Shown: positions 16,972-26,344, numbered from the stretch's first letter. The stretch: DNA of 64,000 bases from Peribacillus loiseleuriae (GCF_001183985.1 NZ_LFZW01000001.1:2526065-2590064), one strand, 5' to 3'. Program-made: numbers and translations. Notes: generated by a model not told the origin, from the letters alone.

Positions 16972-17282
16972 CGGAAAATGTATATTGGTGATAGTTATTT
17001 AGTGGATATATTAAAATGGAATGGTGAAAAGTTGGTTTATGATAAAGAATTATATTCTAAATACCATCCGATAATCGAAAAGTTTTATAACGATAAAATT
17101 TCAGAAATGGATGCCTGATTTTATTGGTATTGCCTTGCAGATGACCCAATTAAAGCCAATGAATTTGAAGAAGCTTCTAAATCTATTCAAAAGGGGATTT
17201 CGTTAGCTAAAAATCATCAATGCAAGAAGTAGTCCAAGACTTTAATGATTTAACTGAAAGGCTAGAGAACAAGAAAAATTAA
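16972..17282 (+). pseudogene. Broken gene of unknown function
   Basis: Reads MYIGDSYLVDILKWNGEKL... to SEMDA, an in-frame TGA, then YWYCLADDPIKANEFEEASK..., then a frame change into EVVQDFNDLTERLENKKN and stop. The tail is shared with the scrap at 5085-5144. The protein appears soluble and helical. Function not recognised. Confidence 0.6.
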
Positions 17283-17614
17283 ACGAAAGCTTCTTCAACT
17301 AAGCCAGCCAATATTTAAACATTAAGAGATCGGCTATTGACGGTCTTTTTTATTCGAACTTGCAAAGACCTAAATATACCCATATGGTAAAGGTTGCATA
17401 TGAAATGGAATTGGCGACAGGAAAACTACTTTATCAAAAAAGAAAAAAGTTTGTTAAAAACGGAAGCCGATACCAAAATAAATATGGTGTCGGCTATTTA
17501 CAATTCGTGTACAATTACCATAAGAAAAATTTTCTTATATATTAGGTGGTAAAGCATAGCTGCATGGATAGCGAAAGGGCAGAAATTTAAAAAAGCAATA
17601 TGAAAGGAAGACGA
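17283..17614. other. Intergenic, R-type repeat trace
   Basis: Contains a dispersed motif with a small terminator (about 17325-17352), an open but unlikely frame (17360-17545), and at 17547-17580 GTGGTAAAGC...GCTGCATGGATAGCGAAAGGGC, a degraded end of the R repeat. Confidence 0.45.
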
Positions 17615-18151
17615 ATGATGATTGAACTTCAATATTTTGAGCGTTCTGATATGGAGCAATTAATTAACTGGATACCTTCAGCAGAATTTGTATTACAATG
17701 GGGTGGTCCAGCATTCCAATATCCGTTAACGGAAGAACAATTAGAAAAATACCTCGAACATGCGAACAAAGAAGATTCCGATATATATATTTACAAAGTA
17801 ATAGACCATGACTTACAACAAGTGATTGGACACATTTCTTTAGGTAACATAGACCGAGTACATAAATCAGCGAGAGTAGGAAAAGTATTAGTCGGTTCAA
17901 CAGAAGTAAGAGGAAAAGGGATTGGTTCTGAAATGATGAAAGCTATTTTAACAATTGCTTTTGAAGAACTAAAATTACACAAGGTAACATTAGGTGTATT
18001 TGATTTTAATACTTCTGCGATTCGTTGTTATGAAAAAGTTGGATTTGTTAGAGAAGGATTTTTAAGAGATGCTCGTAAAAATGGTGATGAATACTGGAAC
18101 TTGATTGAAATGGGTATTTTGGAAAACGAGTGGCGTGAAATAAATAAGTAA
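17615..18151 (+). CDS. GNAT acetyltransferase (RimJ/RimL type)
   Basis: 178 residues from the ATG at 17615 behind AAAGGAAG (ATG 17600 lies before the site). Full GNAT fold: LQYFERSDMEQLINWI at the start, strand 4 IGHISLGNIDR, acetyl-CoA pyrophosphate loop VLVGSTEVRGKGIGSEMM (R-G-K-G-I-G), and the closing IRCYEKVGFVREGFLRD with the family Y and F residues. N-acetyltransferases of this type modify ribosomal proteins, amino acids or antibiotics; the acceptor is unknown. Stand-alone. Confidence 0.88.
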   Translation: MMIELQYFERSDMEQLINWIPSAEFVLQWGGPAFQYPLTEEQLEKYLEHANKEDSDIYIYKVIDHDLQQVIGHISLGNIDRVHKSARVGKVLVGSTEVRGKGIGSEMMKAILTIAFEELKLHKVTLGVFDFNTSAIRCYEKVGFVREGFLRDARKNGDEYWNLIEMGILENEWREINK

Positions 18152-18167
18152 TAGTGTATTGGGGACT

Positions 18168-18344
18168 TAATTTAAAGATTCGATACACGGATTAAACAAC
18201 TTTATTAATCGTTTTCATATTGCATTTAAAATAACAATTAATGCAGCACCTGTATCACTTAAAACGGCCATCATTAGTCATATGGAAGAGGTTAAGCCAA
18301 CTTCGTCAGATATTGAAAAAATTAAGGAGACTATTTTAGAATAG
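18168..18344 (+). pseudogene. Gene fragment without start
   Basis: An open frame of about 58 codons ending SLKTAIISHMEEVKPTSSDI...KETILE. No start codon or ribosome site; probably the 3' end of a lost gene. Confidence 0.4.
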
Positions 18345-18745
18345 ATCTTTGTTAATATGATCTTCCTCTGAAGAGGGTATCGGATTTTCGGTAATATCAA
18401 TTACTCTAGGATCTATTAAATCTTTATAACCGATATTATTTATGACACCTTCTGTATATTCTACTAAATAGAGCCATTCTGTAAATTCCGTAGGAATGTC
18501 GTTACCTTTAAAAAATGGGTAGGTTTCTTCTTGAGGGCCACAGAATAATGTATAACTTTTTTCTCCAGTAAGACTACTTTTATAGCAGATGTCATCAAAA
18601 CCTTCTTTTCTTAGATACTCTGACAATAACTGCGTTGGAAGGTATTCAATGGGAGCTTCACTATCTGATACAGGTTTAGATATCTCAGTAGCAAAGCTTT
18701 CAAGAAAGTATTTATTTTCCCAGAAATTAAGATCATAATCATCAG
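18336..18745 (-). pseudogene. RES-domain protein, 5'-truncated
   Basis: The frame runs from about 18745 down to 18336: FSDDYDLNFWENKYF, then IEYLPTQLLSEYLRKEGFDD, ICYKSSLTGEKSYTLF. The PTQ-LSEYLR-x-GFD-x-I-x-Y-x-SS-x-LF order is the C-terminal half of RES domains (NAD+-cleaving toxins of RES-Xre pairs, or larger HEPN/RES proteins). The N-terminal half with the catalytic Arg and Glu was replaced by an IS66 fragment at about 18745. The C-terminal extension of some 70 residues is acidic. No antitoxin is adjacent. Confidence 0.6.
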
Positions 18746-19127
18746 AAAAATTTGTGGTAATTGTTCCAATACATGTGTTAAATAGTGGGATGGATTCAAT
18801 TAGTTCTCTTTGGCTAATTCGACCAAACTATAGATGATCGCACTTGCTTTTGCACCCCTCATTGATCGGGAAAAGATCCAGTTTTTTCGGCCGATGACAA
18901 ATGGTTTGATGGTGCGTTCACTTCGATTATTATCAATTTCTAAGCGACCATCTTCTATAAAGGTTGTGAGTCGAGTCCATTGATTCAGACTGTACGAAAT
19001 GGCCATGCCAAGAGCACTTTTTGGTGTAACTCGGGCTCTTTGTGTTTTTAGCCAAGCTAAAAAACACATCTAACACAGGTTTACTGTGCTCTAGACGCCC
19101 ATGCTGAAGGCAATCAGGACAAACAAA
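18745..19127 (-). pseudogene. IS66 family transposase, C-terminal remnant
   Basis: From the minus strand: CPDCLQHGRLEHSKPVLD, a frameshift, CFLAWLKTQRARVTPKSALG, LNQWTRLTTFIEDGRLEIDN, NRSERTIKPFVIGRKNWIFS, AKEN, an in-frame TAA, LNPSHYLTHVLEQLP. These are the DDE-Glu region and tail of TnpC of IS66. Three lesions and missing N-terminal part mean it is dead. Confidence 0.88.
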
Positions 19128-19139
19128 CTATCAAAAAAG

Positions 19140-19399
19140 AGAAAAATGAGGGGACTAAGCCTAAACGAGTAGAAGTAGAAAATCTAAGAACAGCTAATTC
19201 GAAGACCTTTTTGAATAATGATGGCATATATGCTTCAGAAATATCTCAAACACCTATTCATTATAAAAATAAAAAAAGTGAATGGACGGTAATTAACAAT
19301 AACTTAAAAGAGAGTGTAGATAAAAAAAGTTATTTTTCTCAAAGAGAAACTGTATACGCACTAATATTTATACGGATTTTGTTACACTGTGCTTGTTGA
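19140..19399 (+). pseudogene. RHS/WapA-like protein, N-terminal-region remnant
   Basis: Frame reads TKPKRVEVENLRTANSKTF, LNNDGIYASEISQTPIHYKN, KKSEWTVINNNLKE, a pattern typical of the segment near the N-terminus of wall-associated RHS proteins (contact-dependent toxins) that reads V-x-N-x-R-T-x-x-S-K-T-F-x-N-x-D-G. It ends in unrelated sequence. With the RES and Abi remnants nearby it suggests a former toxin or defence region. Confidence 0.5.
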
Positions 19400-19599
19400 A
19401 CAATCGGGCCATTTAATTGAGTAACAACTTTAAAGAAAACCGGATATTTCATATTGAAATGTAGATGAGGCCGTAAAGGATTGTACTTCACTTAAACTAT
19501 TGTAACGAGTTTAATGAAATAAAAGTGTTAGAAAGAAAAAATGGTAAAATAACTTCTAAAAGAAGTGCTAAAAAAGGGAGTTAAAGGGGCTTTGAAAAG

Positions 19600-20517
19600 G
19601 TGGCGTTCAGTTTGACTTTACATCAATTAAAGTATGTATTAGAAGTAGCAAGTAAGGGATCCATGAATGAAGCAGCAAAAAGTTTATTTATTTCTCAGCC
19701 AAGATTATCGAATGCGATTAAGGAATTAGAAAAAGAAATTAGAATTAATATATTTATTAGAACGAATAGAGGGGTTACTGTTTCTAATGAAGGAGCCGAG
19801 TTTCTAGCTTATGCCAGACAGGTATTACAGCAGTTTAACATGCTTGAAGAAAAATATATAAGTGAAAAACCAGCTAAGCAACATTTTTGTATTTCAACCC
19901 AGCATTATACATTTGCAGCCAATGCTTTTGTGGAACTTGTAAAAGAATTTGGTGCTTCTGAATATGAGTTTAGACTTCTTGAATCGAAAACTTACGAAAT
20001 CATTGAAGATGTAAAAAATTTACGAAGTGAGCTAGGTATTATCTATTTAAGCAACTATAATGAATCAGTATTATTGAAACTATTAAGAGAAAGAAACATA
20101 ACCTTTTCGGAACTATTTACGGCAAAACCTCATGTGTTTATTAGTAAAAGACATCCATTATCCGACAAAGAATCTATTAATTTGGATGAATTAGATGACT
20201 ATCCATGCCTTTCTTTTGAGCAAGGAGAATACAATTCTTTTTACTTTTCAGAAGAAATTTTAAGTACACGAAGTTTAAAGAAAAGTATCAAGGTAAGTGA
20301 CAGAGCAGCTATTGTTAATTTCATGATTGGTCTCGATGGTTATACCATTTCTTCAGGAGTTTTCCCTAAATATCTTCATGGAGATGATATTATTGCTGTG
20401 CCTCTTAATGTAGATGAAGTCATACGTGTTGGAATAATAAAGCATAACGATGTCACATTAACGAGACTTGGTAAAATTTATGTAGATGCATTAAAACGGA
20501 TTGCACAGGAATTATAA
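19600..20517 (+). CDS. LysR-family transcriptional regulator
   Basis: 305 residues from GTG 19600 (AAAGGGG upstream); TTG 19612 would give the more typical MTLHQLKYVLEVASKGSMNE. The N-terminal winged helix (1-65, EAAKSLFISQPRLSNAIKELE) is followed by a two-lobe effector domain (about 90-300) with VKNLRSELGIIYLSNYNE and the ligand-hinge segment KSIKVSDRAAIVNFMIGLDG. It is followed on the same strand by a LysE-type exporter, the classic ArgP/LysE style pair, so it probably activates export of an amino acid or thiol metabolite. Confidence 0.9.
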   Translation: MAFSLTLHQLKYVLEVASKGSMNEAAKSLFISQPRLSNAIKELEKEIRINIFIRTNRGVTVSNEGAEFLAYARQVLQQFNMLEEKYISEKPAKQHFCISTQHYTFAANAFVELVKEFGASEYEFRLLESKTYEIIEDVKNLRSELGIIYLSNYNESVLLKLLRERNITFSELFTAKPHVFISKRHPLSDKESINLDELDDYPCLSFEQGEYNSFYFSEEILSTRSLKKSIKVSDRAAIVNFMIGLDGYTISSGVFPKYLHGDDIIAVPLNVDEVIRVGIIKHNDVTLTRLGKIYVDALKRIAQEL

Positions 20518-20539
20518 ATGAAAATCCACTTAATAATCG

Positions 20540-20568
20540 GCCTGATATAACTTTTAATTATATCAGGC
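20540..20568 (+). terminator. Hairpin between LysR and LysE genes
   Basis: GCCTGATATAA pairs with TTATATCAGGC (11 bp). Only a weak T tail follows, so it may attenuate rather than stop transcription into the exporter gene. Confidence 0.7.
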
Positions 20569-20653
20569 TATATCGTTTTGGTATTATGCTATATCTAGGA
20601 AACTCCCTATAATATGAATGATGAAAGTCATAAATTGGAGAGTGAATTTTGAT

Positions 20654-21241
20654 ATGGGAGTTCAAGTATTATTTTCATTTGTTATATACGTACTAGTAAA
20701 TGCCTTTACACCCGGACCGGGTAATATACTAGCATTAAATACGATGACTAATAATGGATGGAAAAGGGGGAAACCTTTATTCTTCGGGATCTTTACTGGT
20801 TATTTTTTTGTACAAGCATTGTGTGCCATATTTATTTATGGATTAGATAACTTCATAACCCCAATAATGTCTGTCCTTACATATACAGGAGTTATTTATA
20901 TTTTATGGCTTGCCTATCAGGTCGCTATTAGTAAGCCTAACAATAAAGCATCTGAGAAACAGCCTTCTTTTTGGATTGGTTTTGTTTTACAAATTGTTAA
21001 TGTAAAGATATTTTTATTTGGGATTACCTCTTTAACAGGATATGTTATTCCTTATTATTCATCGTTGGGGATGCTATTATTTTTTGAAATGATCATTGCT
21101 GCAATAGGTACTCTTGCTACTGTGACTTGGATATTCTTCGGTGGATTATTCCAAAAGGCATATTTCAAACATTTTCGAGTAATAAATATTATATTGGCAT
21201 TATTACTCTTGCAATGTGCAGTTGGACTTTTATTACAGTAA
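20654..21241 (+). CDS. LysE family exporter (EamB-like)
   Basis: 195 residues from ATG 20654 behind GGAGAG; earlier in-frame starts lack spacing. Five to six TM helices and the family motif in the first loop VNAFTPGPGNILALNTMTNNG (quoted to show the PGPGN core), which is closest to the cysteine/O-acetylserine exporter subgroup. The NVKIFLFGITS segment is the equivalent of the N-P-K motif. Second LysE-type exporter in this window, here paired with a LysR rather than an AraC regulator. Confidence 0.87.
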   Translation: MGVQVLFSFVIYVLVNAFTPGPGNILALNTMTNNGWKRGKPLFFGIFTGYFFVQALCAIFIYGLDNFITPIMSVLTYTGVIYILWLAYQVAISKPNNKASEKQPSFWIGFVLQIVNVKIFLFGITSLTGYVIPYYSSLGMLLFFEMIIAAIGTLATVTWIFFGGLFQKAYFKHFRVINIILALLLLQCAVGLLLQ

Positions 21242-21756
21242 AGGAAAAATGGGGATTTTTAGGGATTAGATTGCTGTTTAAAATCAAACGCAAACATACA
21301 ACTGTGTCATTTTTAAGAATTCCTGTTTAAAAGTCTTAACTTTTGTGTCACTTGTTAATTTTGTTACCTTGTACAACAGGGGAACAAAATTAACAAGATT
21401 AACTTTGCGTTAAACACCAATTTAGCGAAACTTTAGACAACCTAGGGAAGCAGAGAGATTTTAAACTATGCGTAAAATACAAATTTTATGCATGAATGAA
21501 AACATTAAACAAAAGGAGATAATATATAGATAATACCAGACAACATCAAGTTCACGAACAAAAATTAGAACAGTTGGTTAGGTCCTTGCCATTCTATCGT
21601 ATCCGCAATCGGGAGAAATTTTTCAATAAAGAAGGTCGCATTTTGTAACCTGAACTTAGTAGAATAAGACAATATTAACGACGATAGGATACAGTGGATT
21701 GAGCTGGAGTTAAAACGCTATGTTAAAAGAGATTAATATAATTTCACTCTCTTAGT
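21242..21756. other. Intergenic, nothing recognised
   Basis: No supported gene. Some AT-rich stretches and a purine-rich possible ribosome site at about 21510 without an open frame. Confidence 0.45.
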
Positions 21757-22095
21757 TTAATGTTTTTTGCTATTTACTTTTATTAAAATTTCTTTCCAAT
21801 TAGAAGGAAAACCAATATGTGTAAAATCTATATCATTTTCATATTCTAAAATAAGTGCTTGTAAATCAGTGATAAATCTATTTCCTTCAGTTTTAGTTAA
21901 CAACCTTTGAGTTATATATACTGCAGCATATATAAGCCGATTTTCAAATTTCTTTCCTTCTTCTTTAAACAAGCGGGGTTTGAATGTTAACGTTTTATTA
22001 TATAAACGGCCATAGTGAGCACAATTATTTCGAACATGTGATAATGACTGTAACCAGCTTTCAATCCAAAGTATGCTCAGTACGCCTTAACCATT
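21757..22095 (-). pseudogene. Abi_2 family (AbiD/AbiF-like) protein, C-terminal remnant
   Basis: Minus strand reads WIESWLQSLSHVRNNCAHYG RLYNKT then the tail KFENRLIYAAVYITQRLL. The R-x4-H motif (RNNCAH) is the HEPN ribonuclease motif of Abi_2 abortive-infection proteins. The region upstream has a stop (near 22100) and no N-terminal part. It represents a dead phage-defence gene; the last 71 codons still form an open frame but lack a ribosome site. Confidence 0.7.
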
Positions 22096-22335
22096 CTTAG
22101 AACCATTTTACAACTTTTATGGAACCTATAAATCTGCCGATGGCAAAGAACTTACTCTTGTACAAAGATTGGGAATAACCAATAAAGTCTTCGATTTGAA
22201 AGATATTATTTATCTTAGATAGTTCGCCTAATTTCAATATAAAAAAGGAAAATATTATATTTATGTTAAAATGAATTCACAAATTGTAAAACATTGTATA
22301 TAATTAAGGTAAAAATTGTGTAGGAGTAAAGTTTT

Positions 22336-22791
22336 ATGAAACGATTTTCAAAATTGATAATAGCTTTGTTTTTCACTTTTTCTTTAACAGGATGTATTGG
22401 AGAAAATTATGATTTTACCCCACCTACTGTTTCACTTTCAAATCCTAATGATACTCAAATGGAAGATTTGGAAGAAGCCAATATAAATTGGCGAGGAGAA
22501 AATAATAAACAACTCGAAAAAGAAACAAAAGACATTTTATCATTGGCAAAAGAACAAAAACAAATTTACTTTAGTGCTGGGAAACAAGTTGATTTACTAT
22601 TCGACAGTGAAGATTTTGCAGTTAAAGAGTTAAATGTTTCAGTATCGCAAAATGATAAAAAGATAGATTTAGAACTGAATGATAACCGTTCCTTCGATTT
22701 TCCAAAAGAAAAAGGTAAGTATGTAATTGAGGTTAACCTTCATACTGATAGAGGGTATGCTCAATATGTAGGTAATGTTGTTATTCAGTGA
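22336..22791 (+). CDS. Putative lipoprotein of unknown function
   Basis: 151 residues from ATG behind TAGGAG. Signal peptide with lipobox LTGC (Cys20), so lipidated and exported. The mature part has a Pro-rich start (YDFTPPTVSLS), an acidic/helical middle (about 45-80) and a beta-sandwich-like end (FDFPKEKGKYVIEVNLHTDRG) like small Ig-type exported proteins of Bacillus. Function not recognised. Single gene with an excellent terminator at 22800-22831. Confidence 0.78.
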   Translation: MKRFSKLIIALFFTFSLTGCIGENYDFTPPTVSLSNPNDTQMEDLEEANINWRGENNKQLEKETKDILSLAKEQKQIYFSAGKQVDLLFDSEDFAVKELNVSVSQNDKKIDLELNDNRSFDFPKEKGKYVIEVNLHTDRGYAQYVGNVVIQ

Positions 22792-22799
22792 TAGAATGA

Positions 22800-22831
22800 A
22801 AAACGCTTGGATTTTCTCCAAGCGTTTTGTG
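22800..22831 (+). terminator. Rho-independent terminator
   Basis: AAAACGCTTGGA pairs with TCCAAGCGTTTT around five bases. Confidence 0.9.
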
Positions 22832-22995
22832 TGTTAAATCGTATGCTAATTTCAAGTCAATTTACACTGCTTTTTGATACTAAAAATCCATTGTTATTTA
22901 ATATTTTCTCCACATTATCTGAACTATTTCGTGTTTTTACCTGGTCCCTTGCCCTTCTATCAAACTCGCAACAATACACAGATTTTGTCTTGAGT

Positions 22996-23340
22996 TTAAA
23001 TCAATTGAACGTAAACGTTATATTCGTGATCTGCCAAAATGTAACGACTAAATTTACCACCATAAGTTTCTTCTAAATATGATTCGACGCGACTGTGAAT
23101 TTCGCGCACAACTTCACAATAAGATGCCCGATTGATACGATAATCTTCGATACCCACCTGTTTGATTACGTATATCCAACTGGGCTCAATTTGTCCAACT
23201 ACTATTACCATACGCAAATCTACAAGAATGAGCTTATGAAAGTACACCTTGTTCCTATAGGCCAAGATCAAAACCTGTTCCTCGAATTCTCTCCTTTCGT
23301 CTACTAGCAAAATGTCCACATCATTTACGACTTTAATCAT
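22996..23340 (-). CDS. Hypothetical protein (114 aa)
   Basis: The ATG at 23340 follows a GGGGGG-type site (minus strand AAGGGGGGATACGC). The product is strongly beta/alpha and hydrophobic (ILLVDERREFEEQVLILAYR; LILVDLRMVIVVGQIEPSW), soluble, with no signal or TM segment. I recognise no family. Single gene with no clear terminator. Codon use resembles that of neighbours, so I take it as real but uncertain. Confidence 0.5.
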   Translation of the reverse strand: MIKVVNDVDILLVDERREFEEQVLILAYRNKVYFHKLILVDLRMVIVVGQIEPSWIYVIKQVGIEDYRINRASYCEVVREIHSRVESYLEETYGGKFSRYILADHEYNVYVQLI

Positions 23341-23588
23341 GCGTATCCCCCCTTCAATATTTGCCTTTAGATTAATTGAAAGTTGACTGAAAGGAAATTC
23401 ATCAAAATTTAATTTTCAGCCCTGCTTTGATACGAAAAGGCACATATAAAATAAAACCATTAGCAGATTAAGCGTGTTGTTTGAAACTGACCACTTTTTC
23501 TTTGTTGGTGTGAATAGAAAGAGAAGTGGGTTGAATATAATAAGATAATAAATTTGATCATGCTTACGAAGAAAGTGAGTGGGAAATT
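23341..23588. other. Intergenic
   Basis: Nothing recognised apart from AT-rich promoter-like sequence between the divergent flanking genes. Confidence 0.4.
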
Positions 23589-23759
23589 ATGCAGATATCT
23601 AAGATATATGAAAGGTATTTAAAAGGGGAGAAATTTAAGAGTATACGTGAAATTAATCTTGGAGATTTACCTATAAAACGACCAGCTGATTTAGTAGGTC
23701 GCTCACCAATTATGCAAGACCTTGCTAAAAAATATTCAAAACATTTAAATAATAAATAG
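23589..23759 (+). CDS. Small hypothetical protein (56 aa)
   Basis: ATG at 23589, with only GAGTGGGA as a weak ribosome site. The peptide (MQISKIYERYLKGEKFKSIR, then INLGDLPIKRPADLVGRSPI) is basic and well ordered, with a helix then a Pro-rich loop, reminiscent of a fragment of a larger regulatory or phage protein. A GC-rich hairpin follows immediately. Could be a remnant. Confidence 0.4.
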   Translation: MQISKIYERYLKGEKFKSIREINLGDLPIKRPADLVGRSPIMQDLAKKYSKHLNNK

Positions 23760-23760
23760 A

Positions 23761-23790
23761 CCCCCGCTTAATTGTATAAACGGGGGATGA
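23761..23790. terminator. Hairpin between convergent genes
   Basis: CCCCCG and CGGGGG arms separated by 14 bases (23761-23786). Lies between the 56-aa gene and the convergent 65-aa gene and may serve both. Confidence 0.6.
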
Positions 23791-23795
23791 TAATA

Positions 23796-23993
23796 TTAGT
23801 TGATTTTTTTGTATTGCGTCATTCTTATTACTAATGGATCCGTTTTACTAACATGAATGGGTCTAACTATACTACCAGTTATTTTTACTTGATTAGTTTG
23901 TTTAGCATTCCGATTAGTACTTGTTTCACCCAATTTTCTTTTTGCCCGATCTCTAATATCTTGTGTTCTAATTGGAGTTTTAGCGCTTTCCAT
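23796..23993 (-). CDS. Small basic hypothetical protein (65 aa)
   Basis: Start chosen at the ATG at 23993 behind AAAGGAGTGATC; an upstream ATG at 24014 has no site. The protein is rich in Lys, Arg, Thr and Asn (IRTQDIRDRAKRKLGETSTN), likely disordered at the N-terminus, with a C-terminal strand pair (VKITGSIVRPIHVSKTDPLV). Its 3' end is repeated at 46230-46272 as a fragment. It is 52 bases downstream of the two-TM protein gene and probably cotranscribed. Function unknown. Confidence 0.6.
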   Translation of the reverse strand: MESAKTPIRTQDIRDRAKRKLGETSTNRNAKQTNQVKITGSIVRPIHVSKTDPLVIRMTQYKKIN

Positions 23994-24045
23994 ATAGATC
24001 ACTCCTTTATTCAATGATATATGAATAACCTTTCATTCGTCAAGA

Positions 24046-25035
24046 CTAGACTCCTATTCCGTTTCCAACGTTACCATCATTGCTTGTCAAAGCCACCATA
24101 TACTCGATATTTTCAATATTCTTACTGATCGTATTATGTAATAGTTCGAAAAGGTATCTGTCTAAAATGTCAAAAGGATATGTATAACTGCTAATAACAG
24201 TAACATATTCATCTACGCCGTAACAAAAATAGAAAACGAGATAATTCTTTTTAAATAAGTTTTCTTGATTATTTTTGTTGAAAATTGCAGATTCCCCTGT
24301 TTCTTTAGTTTCTTCGACTAATTCATTTAACTCTTCAGGTACAGATCCATTGTATACACTATATGAAAATGTAGCATGGAGTGGGTGGTTTTTGTATCCC
24401 GCTTGAATCTCTGCTAAAAAATATTCTAATACCTCTTTAAAATCAATAATTGAATCATTTAAAAAGTCTAGCGTTCTTCCAGCAGCATGATCACTAGCTA
24501 AATAGGCCATTAGTTTAGCTTTAGTTCCGCTGATTTCAACAGTTTCAATTGCTGCTTGCTCAATATCATCTACTTCAAATTCCATATTGAAAAACTTAAA
24601 TCGTTTTAGGCGTTTAAAGGCAACAGGAATGATCAAAAATAAAAGCATCCAAATTAAAAGTAAAAAGAGACCTCGAAAGATAATTTTATTAAAGTTTGAT
24701 TCTACAATAGGTTTAACTAAAATATTTAACCACGTTTCCTTCTCTGGAGTATTGCTGCTTAAAGAATTTTCAACTGCTAGAACGTCCGGTTTTGTTTCAT
24801 CGCTTTTTAAAGATGGTGCATTAGAAGGCGTATGTACAGAGGATACATTCTTTTCTGACTGTAAAAAGAGTTTCTCTGGATTCTCATTGATAGTCTTAAT
24901 ACCAATTAGAAGGGAGGCAACCGTCATCCATGTTAAAATCAGAATAATTCCCGTAGTGTATAAATAAGGGATTAAAAAATGAATCCATTGAAAAAATGAT
25001 CTTCTTTCCGCATTTTTATTATTCATGCAAGGCAC
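24046..25035 (-). CDS. Two-TM protein with cytosolic domain, unknown function
   Basis: 329 residues (GTG 25035 or ATG 25026, GGAAAGGAAG upstream). TM1 at about 28-50 (LYTTGIILILTWMTVASLLI), an external Ser/Pro/Glu-rich segment (about 50-105), TM2 at about 120-140 (IIFRGLFLLLIWMLLFLIIP), then a 190-residue cytosolic part with a charged linker (FKRLKRFKFFNMEFEVDDIE) and a folded domain (LKAYLASDHAAGRTLDFLND-like helix; YFCYGVDEYVTVISSYTYP). The layout resembles membrane sensors or effectors, but no family domain is recognised. Short gene pair with the 65-aa protein. Confidence 0.68.
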   Translation of the reverse strand: MPCMNNKNAERRSFFQWIHFLIPYLYTTGIILILTWMTVASLLIGIKTINENPEKLFLQSEKNVSSVHTPSNAPSLKSDETKPDVLAVENSLSSNTPEKETWLNILVKPIVESNFNKIIFRGLFLLLIWMLLFLIIPVAFKRLKRFKFFNMEFEVDDIEQAAIETVEISGTKAKLMAYLASDHAAGRTLDFLNDSIIDFKEVLEYFLAEIQAGYKNHPLHATFSYSVYNGSVPEELNELVEETKETGESAIFNKNNQENLFKKNYLVFYFCYGVDEYVTVISSYTYPFDILDRYLFELLHNTISKNIENIEYMVALTSNDGNVGNGIGV

Positions 25036-25135
25036 AATTCTTCCTTTCCTCTTTACTATTATATCGAAATGCTTTCTATCTAATAATATTGTAAACGATT
25101 CAATATTAAAAGTTTATTATTTGGGGTTATTTGTA

Positions 25136-25348
25136 CGGAAGAGTTAGAGCTAAGACCAGATGATGTTTTATTGGTAAATGCTTATAGATCTCCAATCAGG
25201 CATATCAACGGCTAAAGGAAGATCCTTCTTCAGATTGCTAGCCAGCATAACTGAATTAAAACGTGATATCATTAGCGAAAGAACGAAAGGTGTATTGACG
25301 GCAGCTAGAGCAAAGGGTAGAGTCAGGAAATCAAATTTACAACGATAA
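25136..25348 (+). pseudogene. Serine recombinase/resolvase remnant (catalytic middle)
   Basis: One frame gives LELRPDDVLLVNAYRSPIRH, equivalent to the LRPGDxLVVxxLDRLxRSxxH box; after a frameshift another gives STAKGRSFFRLLASITELKR and DIISERTKGVLTAARAKGR, the long helix E of resolvases. N- and C-terminal parts are missing. A C-terminal HTH fragment of the same family lies at 28232-28396. Confidence 0.78.
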
Positions 25349-25553
25349 GTATTCTGATACAAGCAATATGAGACATTATGAATTCCTATCTAACGTTGAT
25401 TTGATTATGTACCAATAGGCTTCACTCTATTGAGATTGTGAAGGGTTGTACGTAATAAACTAAGCAATTAGATAGGGATTGGTTAAGTTATCCTGCCTAT
25501 ATGTTACACTTTATTAGAAGTTATTTAGCAAGGGGAAAAAGGGAGAGAAAGCA

Positions 25554-26234
25554 ATGTTACAATCACTGATTTTTGATATGGATGGAACTCTATTTCAAAC
25601 AGATAAAATTTTAGAATTATCACTTGATGATACTTTTAATCATTTACGGTCACTAAATATATGGGATACAGTAACCCCTATTGATAAATACCGTGAAATT
25701 ATGGGTGTACCTTTACCGAAAGTATGGGAAGCTTTGTTACCTAACCATTCCAATGAAGTAAGAGAACAAACGGATGCTTATTTTCTGGAAAGATTAGTTG
25801 AAAACATAAGGAGTGGGAAAGGTGCCTTATATCCTCATGTAAAGGAAATTTTCAGTTATTTAAAAGAGAATAATTGTTCCATTTACATAGCGAGTAATGG
25901 TTTAACGGAATATTTAAAAGCAATTGTGAGTCATTATAATTTAGATAATTGGGTTACTGAAACATTTAGTATTCAACAAATTCAAACGCTCGATAAAGGA
26001 GAATTAGTTAAAACAATTATAAAAAAATATGATATAAAAAAAGCAGCTGTAGTCGGAGACCGTCTATCTGATATTAATGCGGCCAAAGATAATGGTTTAA
26101 TTGCAATTGGATGTAATTTTGATTTTGCACAGGAAGATGAACTCGCTCAGGCTGATTTAGTAATAGATGACTTAATTGAGCTAAAAACAATATTACCTAA
26201 AATGAAACAACGGAATTGTATTCTCAAAGTGTAA
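25554..26234 (+). CDS. HAD-superfamily phosphatase
   Basis: 226 residues from ATG behind GGGAGAG. HAD motif I IFDMDGTLF (Asp8 nucleophile, Asp10), a helical cap (about 18-85), motif II IYIASNG, motif III Lys in LDKGELVKTII and motif IV VGDRLSDINAAK. This is the PGP/beta-phosphoglucomutase-like subfamily; a cytosolic phosphatase on a small phosphorylated metabolite. Stand-alone gene without terminator; a fragment of coding-like sequence continues out of frame after the stop. Confidence 0.88.
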   Translation: MLQSLIFDMDGTLFQTDKILELSLDDTFNHLRSLNIWDTVTPIDKYREIMGVPLPKVWEALLPNHSNEVREQTDAYFLERLVENIRSGKGALYPHVKEIFSYLKENNCSIYIASNGLTEYLKAIVSHYNLDNWVTETFSIQQIQTLDKGELVKTIIKKYDIKKAAVVGDRLSDINAAKDNGLIAIGCNFDFAQEDELAQADLVIDDLIELKTILPKMKQRNCILKV

Positions 26235-26344
26235 CGGAAAAAGCATTAGAACTTGTATATGAAAACTTTCAAAAATTTAGTGATTACACAGGAGCGGGTT
26301 TAAACTGCATGTTTTCTTCTACCATGTAAGAACGATATTTTCTT

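Noticed and set aside
17360..17545. 61-codon frame near the R4 repeat trace
   Set aside because: No ribosome site, AT-driven amino-acid mix, overlaps repeat-like DNA.
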